DNA from: Dyella halodurans
Lineage (GTDB): Bacteria; Pseudomonadota; Gammaproteobacteria; Xanthomonadales; Rhodanobacteraceae
Length of the DNA: 58,415 nucleotides
Direction of reading: 5' to 3'
NCBI RefSeq assembly: GCF_026283925.1
Contig: NZ_JAPDPF010000015.1
Location: 1-58,415, forward strand
The notes under the pieces are model-generated. The model ran no database searches and was not told the origin of the DNA. It worked only from the letters and a program-made list of their open reading frames with translations. Numbering within the stretch: the first letter of the stretch is position 1; each line of letters starts with the position of its first letter. Below are positions 7,679-15,639 of the stretch, piece after piece. Made by a program: the position numbers and the translations under genes.

Positions 7679-8775
7679 GGAGCGGCAGCCGTCAGCGGTA
7701 TCAGGATGCGAGCGGCCACGCCGTTGTCTTCGTCGTGGACCCGCAGCGAAGCCGAGTCGCCGTAGATGATGCGGAGTCGATCCTGGCAGTTGCGCAGTCC
7801 CACTCCGCCATGGTGCTCGGGCGCAAGCAGGGAACCTGAGTTGTGCACGCCGATCTCCAACGATACATTTTCACGTCGTGCGCTGACGGTGATGCGTACG
7901 CGCGCCACCGTGCGCTCGACACCATGCTTGAACGCATTTTCAAGCAGGGGCTGCAGCACCAGTGCCGGAACGCGGACGTCGAGAAGCGTCTGATCAATCT
8001 GCCAGTTCAGGGTGACTCGATCGTGGAACCGCTCGCTCATGATGTCCGCATACAGCTGAAGCGTGCGGATTTCTTCCGCCAGCGGCGTCATCTCGTGCTC
8101 GCTAGACCGAAGACTGATACGCAGCAGATCTCCGAGCGCCGCCACCAGCCGGTCAGCACGTGCCACGTCGGTATGCATCAAGGCAGAGACCGTATTTAGT
8201 GCATTGAACAGGAAATGCGGCCGTAGCTGACCCTGAAGCTGTGCAAGCTGCGCTTCGGCCAGCGCTTTCTGCGTCTGCAACAAGCGCCGCCGTTGGAGCT
8301 GCCACTGCCCATAGGAATCGACACCAAACAGTATCCCGAGCCACAGTCCCGTGAAAATGGTGAGCTTGACGCTCTCATACACAAGGACGAAACCCCAGCC
8401 CGGGTGCTCGTAAGTACGGCCCACGGCGACATAGACACCATTCCGTATTGCGTAAACCAGCGTTGGCCACGTAATGACGACCAGTGGCAGCCATCGCAGA
8501 TAACAACCAAACCAGAGCAAGGGCCTGTCCAGATACGGCGCATAGCGCCCGCGGACCCGAACAGCCAACAGCAGCCATGCGGTCGCGACCAGTGCCGAGC
8601 TTCCCTCCCACAGCACGGGTTCCCACCAGCGGATGAGCGGATTACGCAGCGTGTCCTGCAGTGCGACGCTGATCATCATCAGCCAGAATGCCGCCCACAG
8701 CACGGCCAACGTTTTGGGGGCAAACGTCGCACTGTGGTTCGTGGGGTCGGCTGTCAGGTGCGATGGCTCGGTCAT
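7675..8775 (-). CDS. LytS/YehU-type sensor histidine kinase
   Basis: This 366-residue protein has four hydrophobic membrane segments in the first 155 residues, a linker helix, then the His_kinase domain with the motif LRPHFLFNALN (phosphoacceptor His at about 187) and an ATPase domain with the N box PLLENAFKHGVE and the G box GVGLRNCQDRL. This architecture is the YehU/LytS/AlgZ class, partner of LytTR regulators. The ATG at 8775 (MTEPSHL) is preferred over an in-frame start at 8835, which adds a basic leader without support. The stop overlaps the response-regulator start by 4 bp. The input signal is not predictable. Confidence 0.88.
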   Translation of the reverse strand: MTEPSHLTADPTNHSATFAPKTLAVLWAAFWLMMISVALQDTLRNPLIRWWEPVLWEGSSALVATAWLLLAVRVRGRYAPYLDRPLLWFGCYLRWLPLVVITWPTLVYAIRNGVYVAVGRTYEHPGWGFVLVYESVKLTIFTGLWLGILFGVDSYGQWQLQRRRLLQTQKALAEAQLAQLQGQLRPHFLFNALNTVSALMHTDVARADRLVAALGDLLRISLRSSEHEMTPLAEEIRTLQLYADIMSERFHDRVTLNWQIDQTLLDVRVPALVLQPLLENAFKHGVERTVARVRITVSARRENVSLEIGVHNSGSLLAPEHHGGVGLRNCQDRLRIIYGDSASLRVHDEDNGVAARILIPLTAAAP

Positions 8776-9014
8776 GGTGGCCGAGTGTAGCCGCCCCCAC
8801 GGCGGCAGGCGCTGTCTATGGGGCAAGCGGGACATGGGAGGGGTAGAGCGGTCGCAGGGGCAGGTTTGACATGTCCAGGCGTCAAGCTGACGACGGTCCG
8901 GCCGCGCTTGGCTCAGCGTCTCCGCTGGAGACGGCGTGGTGGTTTGGACATAATCTTGCCCAAGCTTCTGTAGGCCATTTCGCGTAGCCGCTCCAAACGT
9001 TGGAGGTTCGCATC

Positions 9015-9722
9015 ATGACGCTGAAGAGGACGGCCCGTATCGCGGGTCTGTGGTATCTGGGCTTCACCCTGGGGCCGTTCTACCTGCTTTATGTCCCGTC
9101 GCAGACGGTCGTGCGCAATGACGCTGCGGCTACCGCGGCCCGGGTCCTCGGCCACGAGACGCTGTTTCGCTGGGGCATGCTCGCCGAGACGCTGGGCGCT
9201 TTCATATTCGTCGGACTGGGCTTGGCGCTGTATCGCCTATTTGTAGGTGTGGATCGCCACCGCGCGCGACAACTGGTGGCCCTGGTACTCGTTTCGTCTT
9301 CCCTCGGCCTGCTGACGGTGCTGTTCAATGCGGCCGCGCTGCTCGTCTTTCGTGGTGGCGAACCCTTCGCCGCTTTCGACGACCCCATGCGCACGGCTGT
9401 CGGGATGCTGCTGATCCGGATGCACGGGCAAGCGAATGGCATCAACCAGATGTTCTGGGGACTGTGGTTGTTGCCGTTTGGATCGCTGGTGGTGAGCTCA
9501 GGCTTCTTGCCGCGTTGGCTCGGATACTGGCTCTTGCTTGACGGTGTCGCCTGGGTGGCCTTGAGCGTGGCCTGGTTCCTCGCTCCGGACTACCAGGACC
9601 ATCTGTTCCTCTACCTCCAGCCGGTATTCCTGGCCGAGCTGGCCGCCATGCTCTGGCTCCTGATCATGGGCGCGAGGGAAGGGCGGCCGCTTGCCGCAGC
9701 GGAAGCAAGAGGGCCTGTATGA
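9015..9722 (+). CDS. DUF4386-family integral membrane protein
   Basis: This 235-residue protein has six or so transmembrane segments and opens with TLKRTARIAGLWYLGFTLGP, typical of DUF4386 proteins, whose function is unknown. The ATG at 9015 has a TGGAGG ribosome site 9 bases upstream; an in-frame ATG at 9000 lies on that site and is unlikely. The end overlaps the start of the next gene by 4 bp (ATGA), so the two form a small operon. It is divergent from the histidine-kinase operon, with about 240 bp between the two start codons that must contain both promoters. Confidence 0.75.
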   Translation: MTLKRTARIAGLWYLGFTLGPFYLLYVPSQTVVRNDAAATAARVLGHETLFRWGMLAETLGAFIFVGLGLALYRLFVGVDRHRARQLVALVLVSSSLGLLTVLFNAAALLVFRGGEPFAAFDDPMRTAVGMLLIRMHGQANGINQMFWGLWLLPFGSLVVSSGFLPRWLGYWLLLDGVAWVALSVAWFLAPDYQDHLFLYLQPVFLAELAAMLWLLIMGAREGRPLAAAEARGPV

Positions 9723-10147
9723 GCATTGACGAACAAATCAAAGCCTATTTCGCCGCTCAGCCCGAACCCAAGCGCAGCGATATGGAGGAGTTGCACCGCA
9801 TCATTCTGGAAGTGATGCCGAAGTGCAGATTGTGGTTCCTGGATGGCAAAGACGATTCAGGTAAAACCGTTTCCAACCCTAACGTCGGATACGGAACCCA
9901 GACGATCAAGTACGCCAACGGCAATACCAGGGAGTTCTACCAGGTTGGCATCAGTGCAAACACCATCGGCATTTCCGTCTACATTCTTGGTATCGAAGAC
10001 AGGAAGTACTTGGCGCAGGCGTACGGCAAGGACCTCGGCAAGGCAAAGATCACCGGGTATTGCATCAAGTTCAAAGCGCTGAGCGATATAAGGATAGAGA
10101 CGCTCAAGGCAGCCATACGATATGGCGTTGATCAGACAGCCATCTAG
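9719..10147 (+). CDS. DUF1801 (YdhG-like) domain protein
   Basis: This 142-residue soluble protein looks like a DUF1801 member: an N-terminal helix IDEQIKAYFAAQPEPKRSDM, a LHRIILEVMPKCRLWF segment, then a beta-rich part GTQTIKYANGNTREFYQVGI and an ISVYILG strand, with the C-terminal IKFKALSDIRIETL helix. Such proteins are small YdhG-fold proteins of unknown biochemical role. It is translationally coupled to the DUF4386 protein. The link between a membrane protein and this domain is seen only as gene adjacency. Confidence 0.75.
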   Translation: MSIDEQIKAYFAAQPEPKRSDMEELHRIILEVMPKCRLWFLDGKDDSGKTVSNPNVGYGTQTIKYANGNTREFYQVGISANTIGISVYILGIEDRKYLAQAYGKDLGKAKITGYCIKFKALSDIRIETLKAAIRYGVDQTAI

Positions 10148-10193
10148 CATGGCCGCCAGAAAAATCACTGCGAGTGCGAAAGAGGTGCGAAAG

Positions 10194-10238
10194 CGGGGTC
10201 AGACTGCGTTTTTTCGAAATGACTGCACTTTGACCCCG
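10194..10238. repeat. REP-like palindrome, GGGGTCA family, copy 1
   Basis: CGGGGTCA (10194-10201) and TGACCCCG (10231-10238) close an imperfect hairpin with inner arms ACTGC/GCACT. It lies between the converging DUF1801 and carbonic anhydrase genes, followed by GCTTTT, so it may also act as a bidirectional terminator. Related sequences are at 11324-11369 and, as a half-site, near 13571-13594 (CCACTCTGACCCCGG). Confidence 0.6.
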
Positions 10239-10276
10239 GCTTTTGACGCCCCGCATATCTCCAAAACCGAGGCCAG

Positions 10277-11035
10277 TCAGTCGAGAAACTCCACCTTGCC
10301 GCCAACCAGGTGATACATCGAACCAACGATCTTGATCTTGCCGTCCTTCTCTAGCCCGGCCAGCACATCGCTACGTTGACGGATCTCGTTGATGGTGTTG
10401 CGCACATTTGTCGCCGCGACCGCATCCACGAATGCATCGTTCTTGCCGCTACGATCGCCGCTGAATTGTGTGGCATCGATGGCCGGCTTGATCTTGTCGA
10501 GCAGGGCCGTAAGGTGCCCAAGTTTGGCGCCGTCGATGGCACCTTTCACCGCGCCGCAGGCGGTGTGACCCATCACCAGCACGACCTTGGCACCGGCCAC
10601 CGCGCAGGCGAACTCCATGCTGCCCAGCAAATCATCGTTGGCGATATTGCCGGCGACACGGCCATTGAAGGCGTCGCCGATGCCCGTGTCGAGAATGATT
10701 TCGGCCGCCGCGCGCGAATCGATGCAGCTAAGGATCACGGCGGCAGGGAATTGACCGCCTGCACTGATGCGTTTCTGCTTGAGATAATCGTGCTCCTGCA
10801 TCTTGCCGGTGCGGAAGCGCTCGTTACCTTCCTTCAGCATCGCAATGACCTGGTCAGGAGTCATCGCATCACGCTGTTCCTTGGTAAGCGTGGCCGCTTC
10901 GGCGAGCCCCGGCACCATCCACTGCAAGCCTCCAATGGCACTTACCGCGGCAAAGCCCAGCGCTGACTTGAGGAGCGTTCGACGTTGACCATCGGTTTCA
11001 ACAGACCCACAGCAAACGTCAGGAAGCTTGTCCAT
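10277..11035 (-). CDS. Exported beta-class carbonic anhydrase
   Basis: This 252-residue protein carries the beta-carbonic anhydrase motifs: CIDSR (Cys, Asp and Arg of the zinc site and dyad) and HTACGAV about 55 residues later, giving Cys and His-x-x-Cys zinc ligands. It hydrates CO2 to bicarbonate. The N-terminus holds QRRTLLKSALGFAAVSAIGG, a plausible twin-arginine signal, so the enzyme is probably exported to the periplasm. The ATG at 11035 (MDKLPDVCCGSV) is chosen because upstream in-frame codons give a poorly composed leader. The mature part begins near TLTKEQRDAMTPDQVIAMLK, a segment typical of periplasmic members. The gene is convergent with the DUF1801 gene. Confidence 0.88.
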   Translation of the reverse strand: MDKLPDVCCGSVETDGQRRTLLKSALGFAAVSAIGGLQWMVPGLAEAATLTKEQRDAMTPDQVIAMLKEGNERFRTGKMQEHDYLKQKRISAGGQFPAAVILSCIDSRAAAEIILDTGIGDAFNGRVAGNIANDDLLGSMEFACAVAGAKVVLVMGHTACGAVKGAIDGAKLGHLTALLDKIKPAIDATQFSGDRSGKNDAFVDAVAATNVRNTINEIRQRSDVLAGLEKDGKIKIVGSMYHLVGGKVEFLD

Positions 11036-11378
11036 TGGAAGGCCCCAACAAGGTAGTGACACAAATAGATCCTGCTGGCGATGAAACCAGCGTGAAAGCC
11101 TGCGTCTACGGTCTCTTAGGTCTGCATGTGTGACCGATGATGCAAGCCCGAAACATCTTTTGAACAGGGCATACGCCGCGAGCTTCATCGCCGCGCTCGT
11201 ACTCGTCTCATTCCTACAGAAGGCGATCAACGACGGTGAAAATTTGGGGAAGCCCAGGTACGAGCAGCGCTTCTATCCCTATCCACTTGAAGGCCATGGC
11301 ATGGACAGTCACCTGTTGCGAAACCGGGATCAGAGTGCAGTTATTTCAGAAGAGTGCACTCTCCCCCGATTCTGTCTT
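11036..11378 (+). other. Intergenic region with a REP-like palindrome
   Basis: These 343 bp contain the likely promoter of the carbonic anhydrase gene and, at 11324-11369, a second, diverged copy of the GGGGTCA-type palindrome (CCGGGATCAGAGTGCA ... TGCACTCTCCCCCG). I see no gene. Confidence 0.45.
11324..11369. repeat. REP-like palindrome, GGGGTCA family, copy 2
   Basis: CCGGGATCAGAGTGCA at 11324 and TGCACTCTCCCCCG ending at about 11368 form an imperfect stem-loop, related to the palindrome at 10194-10238. It sits just downstream of the minus-strand membrane protein gene that ends at 11379. Confidence 0.55.
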
Positions 11379-11975
11379 CTACTTTCTGGCGGCGTGGGCT
11401 GATCTTCCACTGGGGGGCAATATCAGGGTCTCTGTAGTTAGGTGTTCACCGCGGCCGGCCAAACGTTGCCATGGGTCATAGCACAAGGCCAAGATCACGA
11501 AAAAGCTGGTATGCGCGAAGGCGAAATAGATTTGCCCGATGCCCGATAGAATGCGGCCTCCGGCAATACCTTCGCCCAGGAGTGGGAATACAACCAAAGC
11601 GTTGGCCGCGTACACGGCAACGGCATAGGCGAAGCCTTTGGTCCAGGGTTTCCAAGGGACAAGGCGTTCGCCGTAGGCATAGGCCCAGGCCATCAACATG
11701 CCGATGAAGATATGAAATCCCATCATGAAGGCATGGGAATCAGGTCCTGGAAGGCCGGCAGCCATCCACGCATGTGCCAAACCAGTACGGTCGAGCAGGG
11801 GGCCTATCCATGGGCGGATGAGCCGCAGCAGGACGCCGTTTCCGGTGTCCAAACCCCATCGCGCGGCAAGGTCCAGTAGCGCCGTATTGATCGTGATGGC
11901 TACGATGCCCGCAAGCAACCACGCCTGAGTGCTGATCGGATGTTTCAACTTCGTTTTGCCGCTGGTTTCAGTCAT
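11379..11975 (-). CDS. Integral membrane protein of unknown function
   Basis: This 198-residue protein has about five hydrophobic segments (for example TQAWLLAGIVAITINTALL, SHAFMMGFHIFIGMLMAWAY, FAYAVAVYAANALVVFPLLG and IYFAFAHTSFFVILALCY). The ATG at 11975 (MTETSGKTK) is preferred to an in-frame start at 12026, since the longer form adds a hydrophilic leader without support. No family is recognised with confidence. It stands alone, followed by a REP-like palindrome. Confidence 0.6.
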   Translation of the reverse strand: MTETSGKTKLKHPISTQAWLLAGIVAITINTALLDLAARWGLDTGNGVLLRLIRPWIGPLLDRTGLAHAWMAAGLPGPDSHAFMMGFHIFIGMLMAWAYAYGERLVPWKPWTKGFAYAVAVYAANALVVFPLLGEGIAGGRILSGIGQIYFAFAHTSFFVILALCYDPWQRLAGRGEHLTTETLILPPSGRSAHAARK

Positions 11976-12146
11976 GCGTTGATTTCCTGCGCTTGATGTC
12001 GGTCCGCAACGCTCACGAGCGGCCAACGATGGTCAGGAGCCTGATCCGCGCTCCTTCTATTCCGGGTCACGCCCATGGCGTGTCCCCTAAAGGACGACCA
12101 AGTTCCTGCCTATATTCGTCGCGGGAAGAAAAAGGCCCCGTTAATG

Positions 12147-12201
12147 GGGACGGAGGTAGTTGAGTTCGGGGTAATCAAGTTCACTCAACTACCTTCGTCC
12201 C
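12147..12201. repeat. REP-like palindrome, GGGACGGAGGTAG family
   Basis: Arms 12147-12165 (GGGACGGAGGTAGTTGAGT) and 12183-12201 form a 19-bp stem with one mismatch and a 17-base loop. It lies between a membrane protein gene and a small gene. Palindromes of this kind are commonly dispersed in Xanthomonadales genomes (established knowledge); only one copy is visible here. Confidence 0.7.
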
Positions 12202-12237
12202 GGACTTCGGTCTGGTTACAGCAGTTTGTTCGGTTTG

Positions 12238-12588
12238 CTATTCGAAACCGAGTTCGTCCAGCGACGCCTTGCAGGCGAGTTCCGCCTGTTCGCTGAGGAA
12301 GTAGAGCGCGGCGAACATGCCCTCGGTGACTTCGTTGTCCAGGGGCCAGTTGCCGGGCTCCATCTCGTGGCATTTCGATTGGATGATGCGGAAGGTCTCG
12401 CTATTGACCAGGATGCGCGTCACCGCCTGGATGCCCATGCACAAGCCAGCGATCCGTGCGGCGCGGAACTTGTCGCCGTCCTTGGCGCGCGCAAACGTCC
12501 AGAACGGACGACAAAGTGGATTGGTGGGACGGGGAACGGCGTTTGGCGCGGAAGGACCTGCGGCTGCCGTATGATCGACCGTAGCCAT
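12238..12588 (-). CDS. Small protein of unknown function
   Basis: This 116-residue protein starts at the ATG at 12588, preceded by GAGGAG at good spacing; a TTG two codons earlier is less likely. The first 25 residues are Ala/Pro/Thr-rich and look disordered. The rest is helical: RIAGLCMGIQAVTRILVNSE, then FRIIQSKCHEME and MFAALYFLSEQAELACKASL. The layout resembles small alpha-helical proteins of Pseudomonas and Xanthomonas annotated only as DUFs, but I cannot name the family. Confidence 0.55.
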   Translation of the reverse strand: MATVDHTAAAGPSAPNAVPRPTNPLCRPFWTFARAKDGDKFRAARIAGLCMGIQAVTRILVNSETFRIIQSKCHEMEPGNWPLDNEVTEGMFAALYFLSEQAELACKASLDELGFE

Positions 12589-12987
12589 GATCAACTCCTC
12601 ATAAGTTGGTTGTGGTCAGCGGGTCGTCTGGGTGGCCACCCTTTCGGCCCGCGCTATTTCACTTGCGATGAAGCAAAGCGTCGGCGGACAGATTGGATGC
12701 CTCGCGGCCGCCGACACGCGGACCTTCGCATGCGGCGTGGGCCGTGTCCGTCCGGAGAAGTCCCGTGCATGGCTTGGGAGACACTGCGTTTTGCGTGGTG
12801 CAGAAGCTGGCTTTCGTGTGGGGTTTAGCTGTTGTTGGCGTCGACGATCTACGGGGTCACCGCATCGCCCTCCTGTTGCATCAGGAGCGGGTTGGCCGCG
12901 GTGCCATGCGCAACGTCCAATGAACCCAATGACGCCACGTGCGCACTACTATGAGCGTCCCAAATGCATGTCCGTTTGACCTATTTG
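12589..12987 (+). other. Intergenic region, no gene called
   Basis: These 399 bp have overlapping short frames on both strands without ribosome sites. On the minus strand around 12860-12950 an open stretch reads AHVASLGSLDVAHGTAANPL and continues to a stop, with protein-like composition but no ATG start. It could be a gene remnant or a very small peptide gene; I do not call it. Confidence 0.35.
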
Positions 12988-13425
12988 TTAGGACTTATTT
13001 TGCATCGCTTGTTGCCGGACTGCGAAGATCTCTCTCGCGTACCATTCGCGAGGCATGTCGTCGTCGCGCCTAATCCAATCGTGCGAAGACATCAAGGCCT
13101 CCGCCGCTGTGATGTGCGCCAGCGCCAGATCGGGTCGATGAAACCCGCCAAGCAGGCTTTTGGCGCATAAGAGCAACATGAGAGGATTGGAGCGGTCGAT
13201 GGCCAGCGCTCTCTCGTGAAGCAAAAGGCCACGCTCCTCGTTACCAGCTCTCCCCTCAACATCTGCCAAAAGTTGCCACACGTACGCGAGCTGCTCTGAT
13301 TCACACTTTCCGTCGATCTTTACAATCAGGGCCTCAAGGTTGGCGCGAGCGAGTTCAAAGTTGCCTGCCACTGCGGCCGCCATAGCCGCTAAATACTCCG
13401 GAAACTCTGAGAGACGGATTGACAT
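12988..13425 (-). CDS. TPR-like helical repeat protein of unknown function
   Basis: This 145-residue protein is all-helical with a tetratricopeptide-like pattern: YLAAMAAAVAGNFELARANL, then AYVWQLLADVEGRAGNEERG and ERALAIDRSNPLMLLLCAKS. These correspond to about two to three degenerate repeats, which usually bind partner proteins. There is no signal peptide, so it should be cytoplasmic. The genes around it are unrelated unknown genes. The call of TPR-like is from the spacing of small and aromatic residues, not from a strict match. Confidence 0.5.
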   Translation of the reverse strand: MSIRLSEFPEYLAAMAAAVAGNFELARANLEALIVKIDGKCESEQLAYVWQLLADVEGRAGNEERGLLLHERALAIDRSNPLMLLLCAKSLLGGFHRPDLALAHITAAEALMSSHDWIRRDDDMPREWYAREIFAVRQQAMQNKS

Positions 13426-13655
13426 GAGTCCTCACTACCTGACGAGCGAACGAGTACATCCGATTGAATCCTTAGGCGCAAACAGATACTACTGCTGATG
13501 CACTTCAGCTCCGCCGCCTTTCATTGATGCTGAAAGCAGGGGCCGAGGCCCACTCTCCCTACCAGCTTTCATGGGAAGTCCACTCTGACCCCGGTTTTCT
13601 TCCTTCCCTCGTCCTTTCAAAGTCCGGAGTCGACCTTTAGGCTCGCTTCGCCACG

Positions 13656-14930
13656 TCAACCTTGCCCATTTGCATGCGCCAGAATGTCTTGAGCAGCCAC
13701 AAGCACGTAACCAGGCCTGGACCGCAATTCTTTCACTTGTTCGCTATGAGGACTGGACAGCTGGTGCAGCATTCCTAAAGTGGAAAGAAGCTGCAGTGCA
13801 CCCTCGACTTTGGTCAGTACATCGGTCGCCAGACCAAGAGCGCAAATGCCTAGCCCTGCCATTCCTAGAGCATTTTGGGCCAGAGATGAGCGCTTGCTCG
13901 TAGCGATTTCCAATTCGGCCTTTACTTCTTCAGATTGGTCACGGAGCTCTGCAACATAGTCCGCCTCAGTGCTACCGACATTGCTGCCGATAGGATGGGA
14001 CCCTAGATTCCTACCCAAAAATTCCCTCAGCCTTGGCAACGCCCTGCCGGCCTCTTTACGTAATTCAAGAGTCTGTTCGATAGTTAGGCCTCGGACCCAA
14101 GGCAAGGCTCCAGCGCGCTGAGCATCCAGCGCTCGAAGTCCATCGACGCCCACAAGGCGCTTCTCCGCTTTCAGGACTGCGGCCATTCCAACGAGCGAGT
14201 TGGAGAAGACGGCTCCGCCCAACTTCTCGGCGCTGTACATGTCTACTAACGACGAGCGAACGCAGTCTTCGACCACCATTTGAACGAGTTCGGCGTCCCC
14301 CTTGGTGGTGAAGGAGTCAGGCACTGGCGCATAGACACTGGGATTGTATAGAGGCCCTGTGTCGACGAATGCCTCACCGTCAGCATGTCGCTTCACCGAG
14401 AATTTGTTGCCAAAAGTTTCGATTAGTTGATCGGCTATCGAGGAGCATTCCGTCTGAAAACCCGCAAAACACGAGCTACAAAAAGCAAACATCCCCGGCC
14501 TGAATTTAAGGATGCCTGCTTCAATAAGAGGCGTCATTCGCTGGAGAATGAAAATGTCCCCAAGCAATTTGTTCAGAACCTGATTGGTGGTGCGGCCCGT
14601 TCGCATGATCTGGCCGGAAAATGCGTCTTGCATGGTTACCTGGTCGGCGAGCAGCGCGATGCTGCGAGCGATCTGGTCCGCGTAGCCGATCCTGCAACGG
14701 AAGTTTGAGCAGGAGCCATCTCCGCTGAACAGATCGAGCCCGCCATTCATGGTCACCATGAAGCCTGCCGGCTGCAGTTTGACCTCCCGAGGCGAATTTT
14801 CGGCTTGGTCTTGAAGGTCGCGCCACATTCCACGGAGCTTCCTCCGGGCATTGACCGGATCACCGAACGAAAACTTCTCGTTGAGCAGTAACGCAATGTG
14901 AGGAGGAACACCCGGAGACGGCTCGATCAT
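13656..14930 (-). CDS. Large orphan protein next to tRNA-Phe
   Basis: This 424-residue protein has no recognised domain. It has Cys-containing segments CSNFRCRIGY (about residues 74-83) and FAFCSSCFAGFQTEC (about 148-162) that could bind a metal, a long helical middle (IEQTLELRKEAGRALPRLRE), and a hydrophobic stretch near residues 347-366 (ALGMAGLGICALGLATDVL) that could be one membrane segment. The coding sequence looks genuine over its whole length. It is monocistronic and lies on the 3' side of tRNA-Phe, a usual place for horizontally acquired DNA, with no integrase seen. Base composition looks lower in GC than the flagellar genes by eye. Confidence 0.55.
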   Translation of the reverse strand: MIEPSPGVPPHIALLLNEKFSFGDPVNARRKLRGMWRDLQDQAENSPREVKLQPAGFMVTMNGGLDLFSGDGSCSNFRCRIGYADQIARSIALLADQVTMQDAFSGQIMRTGRTTNQVLNKLLGDIFILQRMTPLIEAGILKFRPGMFAFCSSCFAGFQTECSSIADQLIETFGNKFSVKRHADGEAFVDTGPLYNPSVYAPVPDSFTTKGDAELVQMVVEDCVRSSLVDMYSAEKLGGAVFSNSLVGMAAVLKAEKRLVGVDGLRALDAQRAGALPWVRGLTIEQTLELRKEAGRALPRLREFLGRNLGSHPIGSNVGSTEADYVAELRDQSEEVKAELEIATSKRSSLAQNALGMAGLGICALGLATDVLTKVEGALQLLSTLGMLHQLSSPHSEQVKELRSRPGYVLVAAQDILAHANGQG

Positions 14931-15166
14931 CGACTTATTAACCCTCTTGACCTAGTGCCTGGTCATTGCGGATACATTAGTGGCCGCAGTCTCTCTTTCC
15001 CAGCCTAGGTTGGGTCTCGTGGCCTGTGCAAAATGGGACTTCGTTGCAAGAGCTCATTGAGCTGGGTCGTTGGGCCAGTTGCGAGATGGGCTTGCGATAT
15101 GCACACCTAGTGGCAGACCACCAGTGGCGGGAGGCGTGTAGGATCGGCGACACTTTGGCGTCACCA

Positions 15167-15192
15167 ACAAAAAATCCGCCCTAGGGCGGATT
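15167..15192 (-). terminator. Intrinsic terminator of tRNA-Phe
   Basis: On the minus strand AATCCGCCCTAGGGCGGATT is a perfect palindrome followed directly by a run of T, 21 bases after the 3' CCA of the tRNA. This is a classic Rho-independent terminator. Confidence 0.85.
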
Positions 15193-15212
15193 CTTGTAAG
15201 GCTTTGAATTCG

Positions 15213-15288
15213 TGGTGGCCGGGGACGGAATCGAACCGCCGACACGGGGATTTTCAATCCCCTGCTCTACCAACTGAGCTACCCGGCC
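15213..15288 (-). tRNA. tRNA-Phe (anticodon GAA)
   Basis: The minus strand of these 76 bases folds as a cloverleaf. The acceptor arm is GGCCGGG/CCCGGCC, the D-arm GCTCAGTTGGTAGAGC, and the anticodon arm GGGGATTGAAAATCCCC with anticodon GAA. The T-loop is GGTTCGATTCC and the 3' end carries an encoded CCA. A terminator follows. The 3' end marks the border between conserved housekeeping genes and the accessory left part of the window. Confidence 0.97.
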
Positions 15289-15335
15289 ACGGGTACTGCG
15301 TGAGCCGCGTATTAAATCGGATGCCGGCCCGCGCG

Positions 15336-15614
15336 TCAAGACTCTGAGTCGGGGGCGACGTAACCTTCGGGCTGTTTCACGTCGCCGCCGAACAGGAATT
15401 TCTCCATTTCGGCGCTCAGGAACTGGCGCGACTTGGGATCGAGCGGGTTGAGGCGGTATTCGTTGAGCAGCATGGTCTGGTGGGCCAGCCATTGCTGCCA
15501 GGCCTGTTTGGAAATCTCGGCGTAGATGCGCTGGCCGAGCGGGCCGGGCCAGGGGGCGAAATCCAGGCCTTCGGCATCGAGACCCAGTTTGGCGCAGTGA
15601 ACGATACGACTCAT
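15336..15614 (-). CDS. yggX: Fe(II)-trafficking / oxidative damage protection protein YggX
   Basis: This 92-residue protein begins [20 protein letters not shown], the hallmark of YggX, with the conserved Cys7, [20 protein letters not shown] and [12 protein letters not shown]. YggX protects Fe-S clusters from oxidative damage and supports MutY. It lies 25 bp downstream of mutY on the same strand, the usual mutY-yggX operon. Length is as expected. Confidence 0.95.
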   Translation of the reverse strand: MSRIVHCAKLGLDAEGLDFAPWPGPLGQRIYAEISKQAWQQWLAHQTMLLNEYRLNPLDPKSRQFLSAEMEKFLFGGDVKQPEGYVAPDSES

Positions 15615-15639
15615 GTGGTGCCACTCATCAGGTGTTGTT

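Noticed and set aside
12075..12296. 73-codon open frame upstream of the small helical protein
   Set aside because: It runs across the palindrome at 12147-12201 and lacks a ribosome site.
12860..12960. Short minus-strand frame with protein-like composition (AHVASLGSLDVAHG)
   Set aside because: No ATG or ribosome site in frame and too short to judge; noted as a possible remnant only.
128..15212. Integrated island with attachment site at tRNA-Phe
   Set aside because: I found no integrase and no second copy of the tRNA 3' end in the window; only an accessory character can be claimed.
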